From: CBDAPI01 sp964565865
Lineage (GTDB): Bacteria; Acidobacteriota; UBA6911; RPQK01; CBDAPI01
Assembly: GCA_964565865.1 (NCBI GenBank)
Contig: CAZMGM010000007.1
Coordinates: 18,323-82,322 of the forward strand
Direction of reading: 5' to 3'
Length of the DNA: 64,000 nucleotides
Below, one piece after another: positions 8,748 to 16,397 of the stretch (positions are counted from its first letter, which is position 1; every line of letters begins with the position of its first letter). The notes beneath the pieces were generated by a model. That model was not told the DNA's origin. It did not search any database and saw only the letters and a program-made list of their open reading frames with translations. The position numbers were made by a program, and so were the translations under genes.

Positions 8748-10520
8748 CTAAGAAGTCCTTAGTTTTGGCTCCTTCAGAATTTCATCCGGTGTTCCTACAT
8801 CGACAATGCGCCCAAGTTCGAGCTGATAGATTCGGTCGCAATGCTGTACGGTGGTGAGACGGTGGGCAATGACGATCATGGTTTTCCGGCCTTTGAGGCG
8901 ACGGATCTCATTCACGATTTCTTGCTCGGTTTCGTTGTCAAGAGCGCTGGTCGCCTCATCCATCACCAGAACCTCACGCCCATGGTAAAAGGCGCGAGCG
9001 AGGGCGACACGCTGGCGTTGTCCCCCAGAAAGTCGTACACCCCGTTCGCCGAGCAGCGTGTCCACTCCTTGGGGCAGTTGGTGCACAAGTTCACCGAGCC
9101 GTGCTTGGCGAAGGGCTTCGTTGAGGCGCCCTTCATCAATGTCGGCTTCTTCCTCGCCGAGGGCGACGTTGCAGGCGAGCGTATTGTCAATTAGAAAAAC
9201 CTGCTGCGGCAGGTACGCGACACGGGCGCGCCACTCACCCATGGCATCCTGTAAAGGCCTGTGGTTGTAACTCATCGCCCCAGCTTGCGGTTCGAGCAGG
9301 CCGAGGATCACGTCGACCAGCGTCGTCTTGCCTGAGCCGGACGGACCGACTATGCCGATGGAATCCCCAGTGCAAATTTCCAGGGATAGATTATCCAGCG
9401 CTGCTTGCGATGCATTGGGGTAGGTAAAGCGAATCCGGTCCAATGTCAACGTCTCGAACGGTTGCAACACGTCCGTCTGGGCATTCGTCAACTGCTCAGG
9501 CCGTAGCTGAGAGACTGCCTCTAAATCACTATGCAGCCGGAAGACGGCATTGCGATTGAATCGTAATTGAAGCACGTTGGCGGAAAGCCCCGTCGCCGAG
9601 GGAAGTAAACGCAGGCCGGCGAGACCAAACACGCCAAGCGTGGGGATCAAAGAGCTTAAGTCCTCGCGAATAATCAAGCTAACATGTACAAGCATAACGA
9701 TGAAGATAACAAGTATCACCTCAAGCAAAAACCGGGGTGCCGCAGAGATGACCTGGCTAAGGGTCGACAGGCTCGAGTAGTCTTTGGCGCACTGCTGCAC
9801 GACGCGGTGAAAGTATGCTTCTTTTCCGAGGATCCGAATCTCTTTGAGACCCTCTATCCCTTCGTGGACCCCCTGCACCATTGTCGTCGCCGCCTGATTG
9901 GCTTGTTCACCGTAGGCGCGCAGGTTGCGGCGAAACAGGCGGTCGTAGGCGTAAACCATAGTTCCCATTAGGACCGCCAGCATCGCCAAAGCAAGTGCAT
10001 TTTGCCAAACGAGCAGTCCGAGGATGGCAAGAGCAACGACACCGTCACTTAGCGTGCGCAGACCTGGTATTACAACGCCGCCGGAAAACACCTGGGTGAG
10101 CTGTTGAATGGTGTAGACGTATTCAGAACTGTTGCGGCGAAGAAATTCCGTAAACGGCAAGTGCTGATAGGCGTCCATCAGAACGGAGCGCAGCCGTGCC
10201 TGCTGATTGAGACCAAAACGGATGATGGAGCGGTTGATGCCGATGGCCGCTGCGGCCTTTAGCATAAAGACGACGATCAGTGTTCCACCGAGCGCGATTA
10301 ACAATGATTGCTGTTCGCGCGGCAATCCTAAGAAAGAGACGAATTCCCCGAGCGTGCCGTCCAATGCCTGCGGGTCGGCGACAAGGGTAATGTAGGGGCC
10401 GATGAGACCAAGACCCAACAGGTCCAGGAACGAAGAGGCGATGAATAGCAAGAATAAACCCGGCAGCTTGCCTCGGTCTGGTCCAATGAGGTTCAGAATT
10501 TCTTGGAGATAGCTTTTCAC
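8748..10520 (-). CDS. ABC exporter with fused permease and ATPase domains, PglK-like lipid-linked oligosaccharide flippase
   Basis: 590 residues. About six transmembrane helices lie in residues 1-310, followed by a nucleotide-binding domain with Walker A GPSGSGKT (about 392-399), signature LSGGQ (498-502), Walker B VLVMDEATSALD (about 517) and the switch His in IAHRLT (about 553). This half-transporter layout matches PglK/WlaB-type ATPases that flip lipid-linked oligosaccharides in bacterial glycosylation loci. The start is GTG (10520), overlapping the stop of the small upstream frame as GTGA, so translation is probably coupled. No Wzx-type flippase is seen in the window, so this protein may supply that step. 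Peptide or lipid export remains possible. Confidence 0.9.
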   Translation of the reverse strand: MKSYLQEILNLIGPDRGKLPGLFLLFIASSFLDLLGLGLIGPYITLVADPQALDGTLGEFVSFLGLPREQQSLLIALGGTLIVVFMLKAAAAIGINRSIIRFGLNQQARLRSVLMDAYQHLPFTEFLRRNSSEYVYTIQQLTQVFSGGVVIPGLRTLSDGVVALAILGLLVWQNALALAMLAVLMGTMVYAYDRLFRRNLRAYGEQANQAATTMVQGVHEGIEGLKEIRILGKEAYFHRVVQQCAKDYSSLSTLSQVISAAPRFLLEVILVIFIVMLVHVSLIIREDLSSLIPTLGVFGLAGLRLLPSATGLSANVLQLRFNRNAVFRLHSDLEAVSQLRPEQLTNAQTDVLQPFETLTLDRIRFTYPNASQAALDNLSLEICTGDSIGIVGPSGSGKTTLVDVILGLLEPQAGAMSYNHRPLQDAMGEWRARVAYLPQQVFLIDNTLACNVALGEEEADIDEGRLNEALRQARLGELVHQLPQGVDTLLGERGVRLSGGQRQRVALARAFYHGREVLVMDEATSALDNETEQEIVNEIRRLKGRKTMIVIAHRLTTVQHCDRIYQLELGRIVDVGTPDEILKEPKLRTS

Positions 10521-10723
10521 GAAAGCAATTCGCTACAACTATTACAGAAAGAATCGCGTATTGTATTTGTCGGCAATAAGTTCGTGACGAGGAACCGTTT
10601 CATGCGATCTCTCCTTTCTCCGTCAACGTCATCGCCAAAGGAACTGTCGCGAATCATCCCTGAATAAACGGAAGACCAGTCAGCTGCTCCGCAGATTTCA
10701 CAAGGGTCGGGCATTATCAACAT
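10517..10723 (-). pseudogene. N-terminal fragment of a zinc-binding SAM methyltransferase
   Basis: 68 codons. It begins MLIMPDPCEICGAADW and continues SGMIRDSSFG, which matches the start of sugar-locus methyltransferases whose N-terminus reads CxxCG followed by xxxIRDGxFG. The rest of a 300-residue enzyme is missing; the frame ends CNSCSELLS. It retains operon spacing, starting 21 bases after ptmA and sharing GTGA with the ABC transporter start. It is either an internal-deletion remnant kept for translational coupling or a genuine small CxxC protein. The similarity call rests on pattern memory only. Confidence 0.45.
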
Positions 10724-10744
10724 CCTTGCGTAGTAATGAAATGT

Positions 10745-11530
10745 TCACCAGGCTGTCAGACCTCCATCAATTGTGAAATTCTGCCCAGTACAGTAGCAGG
10801 AAGCGTCGCTGAGTAGGTAGACCAATATGCCCGTAATATCCTCCCGGTTTGCCATACGCCCCAGAGGCACTCTGTTGGAGTATGATTTGACAAAGGTTTC
10901 ATTGTGCTTATTGAACACACCGCCGGGAGAGACACTGTTCACGCGAACGCCGCATGAACCCCACCAGGTAGCGAGCCAGCGGGTGAAGCCGATGAGACCC
11001 GCCTTGGAGGCAGAATAGGCCGGAAAGGAACGAAACGGCTGGCCCTCATAAATACGGTGGTCCGGGCCGACCTCCCCATAGATGCTGGAGACCAGGATCA
11101 GGCTGCCGCCTCCACCGGACTTGAGCACCTTGCCCGTTTCCCGGCTGAAGAGAAACGCTCCGGTCAGGTTCACGTCCATGGCTTTCTGCCACAGGTCAAG
11201 AGGATAATCTTCAAAATCCGGAAAAGCATCACCGGAGGCAGCTAGCGTTTCGCCGGTAACAGCCGCATTGAACACCGCCCCGTCCAGACCCTCATATATG
11301 GTGGCAGCCCTAGCTACGCCGGTGATCACATCATGCTCATTGCATACATCAATCTCAAGACCGGGCAAGCCCAGGGTCTCTGCATCCTTGAGCACGCTGC
11401 TGCCCGGGCAGTCGGCAATGATGAGGCTGGCTTCCTGTTCGGCTAAGAGCCGGGAGTGGGCCCGGCCGAGCACGCCGCAGGCACCCAGCAACAGGACCCG
11501 TTTGCCTCTGATGCCAGTATCCAGGCTCAT
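10745..11530 (-). CDS. ptmA: Short-chain dehydrogenase/reductase, PtmA-like, nonulosonate operon
   Basis: 261 residues, classical SDR: a glycine-rich NAD(P) motif (LLGACGVLGRAH, about 14-25), NAAVTG, catalytic Ser in LVSSIYGEVG (about 147) and YSASK (about 172-176), and a C-terminal QNFTIDGGLTAW. The order CMP-sugar synthetase then SDR, overlapping by ATGA at 11527-11530, is the same as ptmB-ptmA in Campylobacter legionaminic acid loci. There PtmA was proposed to act with PtmF in making glucosamine-6-phosphate for GDP-GlcNAc. That role is by analogy only; a direct sugar redox function is also possible. Confidence 0.82.
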   Translation of the reverse strand: MSLDTGIRGKRVLLLGACGVLGRAHSRLLAEQEASLIIADCPGSSVLKDAETLGLPGLEIDVCNEHDVITGVARAATIYEGLDGAVFNAAVTGETLAASGDAFPDFEDYPLDLWQKAMDVNLTGAFLFSRETGKVLKSGGGGSLILVSSIYGEVGPDHRIYEGQPFRSFPAYSASKAGLIGFTRWLATWWGSCGVRVNSVSPGGVFNKHNETFVKSYSNRVPLGRMANREDITGILVYLLSDASCYCTGQNFTIDGGLTAW

Positions 11531-12243
11531 GGTTTCATGCCCAGCTTACGATTCATGAGAAATTCAATTAACAGGAAGTCAAACTCCGAATCTACATCGA
11601 GGCTTTTCTCGATACCGATGTCATACCCTTCAGTATGGCCGTCCAGCAGATACCCCACCCGCCGGATGTACTCCGGGGCCAGCACATAAATGCTGGCGAC
11701 GTGTTCATAAACCGCCGGAGCGTCCTGCCTGCGAACAACGGTGTCGGGAAGTTCTTTGCTGACCTTCAGAGCACCAGAAGCATCCACCTCCAGAAGATTG
11801 AAATATGGGTTTTTACGGGCAGGACAGATGCTGAAAATACCTTCCACGCCTTCCGTTCGCCTCTTGCGAAACTGCGCAATACAGGAGGAAATATCGCTTA
11901 CCTCCCGCAAAGGGTTCGTACAGTCGAGGTCGACATACATTTCGTAGGTCTCGCTGTAGTGCCTCTCGCAGGCATCGAGGGCGTGTTTGAAAGTATCCCA
12001 TTTCCCAGCTTCCGATGTTGCCAGGTGCGCAGGCCGCAGAAATGGCGTTTCCGCACCGGCGTCTCTCGCCATTTCGGCGATCACCTCCGAATCGGTGGAG
12101 ACAACAACCCGGTCGATCTCCGGCGTCCTACGGGCCTGTTCAATCGACCATGTAAGCAGCGGTTTCCCCAGCATGGGGCGGATGTTTTTGTTCTGAAGTC
12201 CACGACTGCCACCGCGGGAAGAAATGACGCAAAGTGTTGTCAT
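11527..12243 (-). CDS. ptmB: CMP-nonulosonate cytidylyltransferase (PtmB/LegF/NeuA type)
   Basis: 238 residues. Activates a nonulosonic acid with CTP to CMP-sugar, the donor for sialyltransferase-like enzymes. The N-terminal CTP-binding loop reads ISSRGGSRGLQNKNIRP (about 7-23). LTWSIEQAR, VVVSTDSEVIAEMA, LRPAHLATSEAGKWDTF and DLDCTNPLREVSDI follow the NeuA/LegF pattern, with the Asp of DLDCTNP as metal ligand. It is shorter than fused NeuA forms and has no C-terminal phosphatase domain. It lies 10 bases after the Gfo/Idh gene and overlaps ptmA by 4 bases. CMP-legionaminate-type substrate is inferred from LegB, LegG and LegI in the same operon. Confidence 0.88.
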   Translation of the reverse strand: MTTLCVISSRGGSRGLQNKNIRPMLGKPLLTWSIEQARRTPEIDRVVVSTDSEVIAEMARDAGAETPFLRPAHLATSEAGKWDTFKHALDACERHYSETYEMYVDLDCTNPLREVSDISSCIAQFRKRRTEGVEGIFSICPARKNPYFNLLEVDASGALKVSKELPDTVVRRQDAPAVYEHVASIYVLAPEYIRRVGYLLDGHTEGYDIGIEKSLDVDSEFDFLLIEFLMNRKLGMKP

Positions 12244-12253
12244 ACTTTTTCTA

Positions 12254-13246
12254 CTAGTTCCCCAATTGATAAGCTTTCCCTTGAGCGTGCGATTTACGGG
12301 CTCCCAAAGCTACTTTGAGTGCCTCAGCTCCGGATTCGAGCGAGCAGAAAGCAGGCAGTAACGGGTCATCCAGATGCTTAAGAAAGTGCGCAATGATCTT
12401 TAGGAAAAGATCATTGCGTTCGAACCCCGGTAGCACTTCTTGAATGATGTCTTCTCCATCCGGGGAAAATCTGCGCAGCTTGCCGTCCGTGTTCGACCAA
12501 CGGTAGACGGATTCGGAAGCAATAACCTCTGCTTCACAGCGGTGAACCGGGCTGCACATGTCGAGCTGAATGTGCCCCGTTACGCCGCTTGCATGTGTCA
12601 GCAGCAAGTTCGCAACATCGTCACCGTGAATCTCCAGGTCGCTCACGTTGGATAGAACCGCATTTACCGATTCAACCGGTCCGAAAAACCAGAGTGCCAG
12701 ATCGATCTGGTGGATCAAATCGAATAACGCTCCACCCCCCCGGTCTGAACGGGAACTGTAGCTTCGGCGGTAATCCTGCCCGGTCCGCCAGGCATCGAGC
12801 CGATGCCCCATGACCAGTCGGTAGGTAAAGGGTCGGGCGCCCTTCCTCTTCTGAAGCAGACCTTTCAGCGCCATGAGGCCAGGATGTGCGCGCAGTTGGC
12901 ATCCCACTTCAACTGGTTTCCCCTTCCCAAGCTGAAGCAAACGTTCAACCTCGGTCCATTCGTGGGAAACCGGTTTTTCGATAAACAGGGGTCTGCCGGC
13001 TTCAAGCGTTTTCACGGCGATCCCGATGTGCTGATCCGTGGCTGTTGCCACCACCACCGCATCCGCCTCACGAATAGCGGTAGACAGATCTTCGCATGGG
13101 CGCACTGGATAATCACGAGTAATTTCTTCGAGGAGTTCCCTTCGACTTCGCCAGACAGAAACCAGTGCCCCCAGCTTAAGCAGATTGGCAATATGACGCT
13201 TCCCGATGGAACCGGCGCCGCAAACCAGGACGTGCTTGGTAGCCAT
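12254..13246 (-). CDS. Gfo/Idh/MocA family oxidoreductase in the ptmF position
   Basis: 330 residues from an ATG at 13246 that shares one base with the LegG stop (TGATG). The N-terminal Rossmann motif is VLVCGAGSIGKRH; EKPVSHEWTEVERL (about 93-106) holds the family's EKP lysine; a C-terminal GFO_IDH_MocA beta-sheet domain contains GGGALFDLIHQIDLALWFFG with a candidate catalytic His. NAD(P)-dependent oxidation or epimerisation of a sugar is expected. In Campylobacter loci the gene between neuC2/ptmE and ptmB is ptmF, tied with PtmA to glucosamine-6-phosphate supply. Position supports the same role here; the reaction is not proven by sequence. Confidence 0.82.
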   Translation of the reverse strand: MATKHVLVCGAGSIGKRHIANLLKLGALVSVWRSRRELLEEITRDYPVRPCEDLSTAIREADAVVVATATDQHIGIAVKTLEAGRPLFIEKPVSHEWTEVERLLQLGKGKPVEVGCQLRAHPGLMALKGLLQKRKGARPFTYRLVMGHRLDAWRTGQDYRRSYSSRSDRGGGALFDLIHQIDLALWFFGPVESVNAVLSNVSDLEIHGDDVANLLLTHASGVTGHIQLDMCSPVHRCEAEVIASESVYRWSNTDGKLRRFSPDGEDIIQEVLPGFERNDLFLKIIAHFLKHLDDPLLPAFCSLESGAEALKVALGARKSHAQGKAYQLGN

Positions 13247-14475
13247 CAGCGAAACCAACCATCTTCGGATTCGCCGACCAGCATCATGCGCTTGCGCAGG
13301 ATAACCTTTGGACTGAGCTCAACTGTGGCAAGGCTTTCAGCAATCTGCCGTCCCGCGGTTCCGCCGCCATAGGGGTTTGAAGCAGTTGCGCACCGAGAGC
13401 GGAAATCCTCGTCGAACAAGCACCGCTGGATGGCCCGATAGATCGATTCAGTATTGTAGTCGGCATCCAGCACATTATCACCGCGCAGGCGCCCCTGCTG
13501 GCGCGAACCGATATTGACAGTCGGGCACCCGAATACAGGCGTCTCCTTGATGCCCGATGAGGAGTTTCCCGCGCACACGACCCGCCATTCCGGCAACAAG
13601 GTCAGGGCAATAATACCGTGGTAATTATAGCGGCCGAGGGATTTGTGGAGCTGCATGTTGGGATGGTCCTTACCGAACAATTCTTTCAGCACTGCTGCGA
13701 TGGTCTTCCCGCCAGCGTCGTTATTCGGATAGGTCAGGATGACTTGGGCGTCTTCATCCGCAAAGCGACACAGCGCTTCCATGGACGGTCGCAGTTGGCA
13801 GGCGGCCTGCTGAAATTCGGTTGTAACCGAATGCTGGGTGAACAGGATGACCGGCCTGGTCGGATCGAGATCCAGGCGCTGACTCAGTTCATCTGCGGTT
13901 GCATAGTTACCGTCCTTGATCAGATCGATCGCAGGGAATCCGACGGTTTTCACTCGCCACGGCTCCTCACCCATGGCCAAAACCCTGTTGGTCGCCTGTG
14001 AGTTGGTAGTGTAATGAAGGTGGGCGAGTTTTGTCATGGCATGTCGGACGGAATCATCCAAGGCTCCCCCTTCTGTGACGTCGCCCCCTTCAATGTGGGC
14101 AGTGGGAATGTTCATCTGGGTGCCGGTGATCACCGCGGCAAAGCCTTCGAATCGGTCCGCATAGACCACAAAAACATCAGGGTTGATTTCATGAAGGAGT
14201 GGAGCAAGACCAAGAATTCCAGAAGCGATTGCGTGTCCTGTAACAGTTGTGCCTTCGCCGCTCATGTCAAGGTCAACCTCCCCGTGGATTTCAAACCCGT
14301 CCTGACGGATTTCAGACTTCGTTTGGCCGAAATTCCTGTCGAGATGGGACCCGGAAATGATCAACCTGTAATCCAGGCCCGGATGCGCGCGGATTGCGCG
14401 CAGGATCGGGTACTGTAGGCCATACTCGGCACGGTTCCCGGAAAAGACGGCAATCCGGCGTTTACTGTTTGACAC
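13246..14475 (-). CDS. legG: NDP-sugar 2-epimerase, hydrolysing (LegG/NeuC type)
   Basis: 409 residues. Converts an NDP-2-acetamido hexose to the free manno-configured sugar and NDP, feeding the nonulosonate synthase. Family signatures: the opening IAVFSGNRAEYGLQYPIL, DVFVVYADRFEGFAA (about 100), IEGGDVTEGGALDDSVRHAMTKLAHLH in three blocks around 128-155, VILFTQHSVTTE (about 208), and GNSSSGIKETPVFGCPTVNIGSRQQGR in pieces around 305-332, which bind the UDP/GDP leaving group. The C-terminus runs past the usual end by about 25 residues and stops in TGATG overlap with the next gene. The GDP-linked substrate is inferred from the PtmE-like nucleotidyltransferase upstream. Confidence 0.9.
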   Translation of the reverse strand: MSNSKRRIAVFSGNRAEYGLQYPILRAIRAHPGLDYRLIISGSHLDRNFGQTKSEIRQDGFEIHGEVDLDMSGEGTTVTGHAIASGILGLAPLLHEINPDVFVVYADRFEGFAAVITGTQMNIPTAHIEGGDVTEGGALDDSVRHAMTKLAHLHYTTNSQATNRVLAMGEEPWRVKTVGFPAIDLIKDGNYATADELSQRLDLDPTRPVILFTQHSVTTEFQQAACQLRPSMEALCRFADEDAQVILTYPNNDAGGKTIAAVLKELFGKDHPNMQLHKSLGRYNYHGIIALTLLPEWRVVCAGNSSSGIKETPVFGCPTVNIGSRQQGRLRGDNVLDADYNTESIYRAIQRCLFDEDFRSRCATASNPYGGGTAGRQIAESLATVELSPKVILRKRMMLVGESEDGWFR

Positions 14476-15277
14476 AGTTTCTGGAAAGAAGGATGGAAAG
14501 GCCGCTGCGGAGATTGGTTCTTGGCAACCATGACAGCAGGAATCGTGTTTTCGTTATATCTAATCTCAGGCTAGAAGGACAAGCGAGTTCCTTGTCAGCG
14601 ATAACGGAACGTGCCTGTTCACCCACGAGGTTGAGCGCCAATCGGGCCAGTTCACCCACTGGAACGGCTTGGCCGCTGCCCGCATTCATTATACCGCCGA
14701 CACTTGCCGCACAGGCAGCAGCGATGCAACCAGCCGCATCCTCAATCCAGAGGAAGTCCCGAATGGGTTTTGGATCTTTTAGTTTCAAAGGTCCATTCCC
14801 GGGGATCTGGCGCAGGATATCGGCAACGACCGAATGATCTGGCATGCTCGGCCCGTACAGGTTAGAAAAGCGCAGGCATGTACCGCCGGCTTCAACGAAC
14901 ACTTGCTCACATTCGATTTTCTTGCGGGCATAATCACTGACTGAAGCAACCGGCTCGTCCGGCTTCCGGGCGTGTACATGCTGGTCCCCGTAGACAACGG
15001 CAGAAGAGGCATACACAATGTGGCGCCAACGCTTTGCGGCAAGGATCCGGCAAAGTTCAACTTCACGCGGGTCGTAAGAAGCAGAGGTATTCCTGTTTTG
15101 TGCCAGGTGTACCAAGACAGCATCATCAACCGGGGATAATTCCTCGTAAGAGGAAATACTGATCAACCCCTCTTCTGAACCTCTAGTGTAGCCATAAACT
15201 TCGCCGTCCTGCTTGAGAAGCAGTCTATATAACTCTTTCCCGATAAAACCGGATGCTCCGGTAATGACAACTTTCAT
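14462..15277 (-). CDS. NAD-dependent epimerase/dehydratase (extended SDR) between LegI and LegG
   Basis: 271 residues. Starts with the Rossmann motif MKVVITGASGFIGKEL; contains LVHLAQNRN, the catalytic pair Ser in VYASSAVVYG (about 92) and Tyr-x3-Lys in DYARKKIE (about 115), then LRFSNLYGPSM and an RDFLWIEDAAGCI motif typical of NDP-sugar 4-ketoreductases/epimerases. It is slightly short for the family. It overlaps legG by 14 bases and follows legI by 29 bases, so it is firmly inside the nonulosonate operon at a place where LegC/LegH might be expected. Reduction of the 4-keto product of LegB is the simplest role; 4-epimerisation is an alternative. Confidence 0.85.
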   Translation of the reverse strand: MKVVITGASGFIGKELYRLLLKQDGEVYGYTRGSEEGLISISSYEELSPVDDAVLVHLAQNRNTSASYDPREVELCRILAAKRWRHIVYASSAVVYGDQHVHARKPDEPVASVSDYARKKIECEQVFVEAGGTCLRFSNLYGPSMPDHSVVADILRQIPGNGPLKLKDPKPIRDFLWIEDAAGCIAAACAASVGGIMNAGSGQAVPVGELARLALNLVGEQARSVIADKELACPSSLRLDITKTRFLLSWLPRTNLRSGLSILLSRNCVKQ

Positions 15278-15306
15278 TTGCCGGCGGCACGTTTTAAAAA
15301 GGGCAA

Positions 15307-16353
15307 TTACTGTACATCCGTTTTCTTGATTTGCTGGCCCTTGGGGATATCAACCCGTGCTTTCCTGCCCAGTAAAGATTCAAACTGTTCGGCCAAAAAT
15401 GCCCCCCCTCCGGGTCTTTTTACCCATATGTTATTCTCGCTCAAGGTTTCAGCGCTGAAGATATCTTTGATGGAAACCACGGATGCGAACGCGAAGTCCA
15501 TTGTCGACTCTTCTTCCTGCACCGGCTGCTTGTCACCCCCACGGGCTGAGAAGATGATTCTGGAGCCTTGGATCAGGTCCGACAGTGCTCGGGGATCCAT
15601 CGAGCAGGAAATATCCGGCCCTTCCCGGTCCATGCTATCGGTAAAATGTCGTTCCACGATGGAGGCACCCAGGGCAACCGCTCCCAGGCAAGTGTAATTA
15701 GAGGTCGTGTGATCCGACAGGCCGATAACGGCGCCGGGGAAAGCGTCTTTTAGCTTTTGCATGGCGCCTAAGCGCACTAACTCAGGTGGCGTTGGATAAA
15801 TGTTAGTGCATTGCAATAGAGCATAAGGGATTTTTGCCTTCTGCAGGATCTCGACCGATGGTTTCAAGGTTTCTATCGAATTCATCCCGGTACTCATGAT
15901 GACCGATTTGCCAAATTGGGAGATGTATTTGATCAGGGGATAGTTGTTGCATTCCCCCGAACCAATTTTGAAAGCAGGTACATCGAATTCCACGAGACGA
16001 TCGACAGCCGCCCTTGAAAAAGGGGTGCTGATGAAAATTGTATTTCGACTGTTGACATGCAACATCAGCTTATGTTCATCCTGCTCGGAGAGGGCACACC
16101 GGGCCATGATGTCAAAGATTGTTTCCTCGGTATGGCTAGGCACGATGTGTCTCGCTTCATCGGACATTTCATCTTCCACAATGTGCGTTTGATGCTTGAT
16201 TACTTCAGCCCCGGCGTCAATGGCCGCGTCCGCTATCGCAATTGCGGACTCCAGCGAACCGCCGTGGTTGATGCCGACTTCAACAATGACAAGCGGCGGT
16301 TCGTTTACGCCGACTCGCCGGCCCTGGATTTCAAACTCAGCGTTGTTTTTCAT
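15307..16353 (-). CDS. legI: Nonulosonic acid synthase, NeuB/LegI family
   Basis: 348 residues. Condenses a 2-acetamido (6-deoxy) mannose-type sugar with phosphoenolpyruvate to a nine-carbon alpha-keto acid. The TIM-barrel domain spans about residues 20-280: IVEVGINHGGSLE (metal/PEP region), AEVIKHQTH, PAFKIGSGECNNYPLI, VIMSTGMN, LLQCTNIYPTPPE, IGLSDHTT and VERHFTDSMDREGPD, all NeuB hallmarks. A C-terminal SAF (antifreeze-like) domain starts near 285 with IKDIFSAETLSENNIWVKRPGGG. Cytoplasmic. It lies between LegB (44 bases) and the SDR (29 bases). The exact sugar depends on whether C4 of the precursor carries N or O; no LegC/LegH is next to it. Confidence 0.93.
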   Translation of the reverse strand: MKNNAEFEIQGRRVGVNEPPLVIVEVGINHGGSLESAIAIADAAIDAGAEVIKHQTHIVEDEMSDEARHIVPSHTEETIFDIMARCALSEQDEHKLMLHVNSRNTIFISTPFSRAAVDRLVEFDVPAFKIGSGECNNYPLIKYISQFGKSVIMSTGMNSIETLKPSVEILQKAKIPYALLQCTNIYPTPPELVRLGAMQKLKDAFPGAVIGLSDHTTSNYTCLGAVALGASIVERHFTDSMDREGPDISCSMDPRALSDLIQGSRIIFSARGGDKQPVQEEESTMDFAFASVVSIKDIFSAETLSENNIWVKRPGGGAFLAEQFESLLGRKARVDIPKGQQIKKTDVQ

Positions 16354-16397
16354 GGTGTTCTTTCATATTGATACTGTAGAAAGATCTGAGAGCCCAT

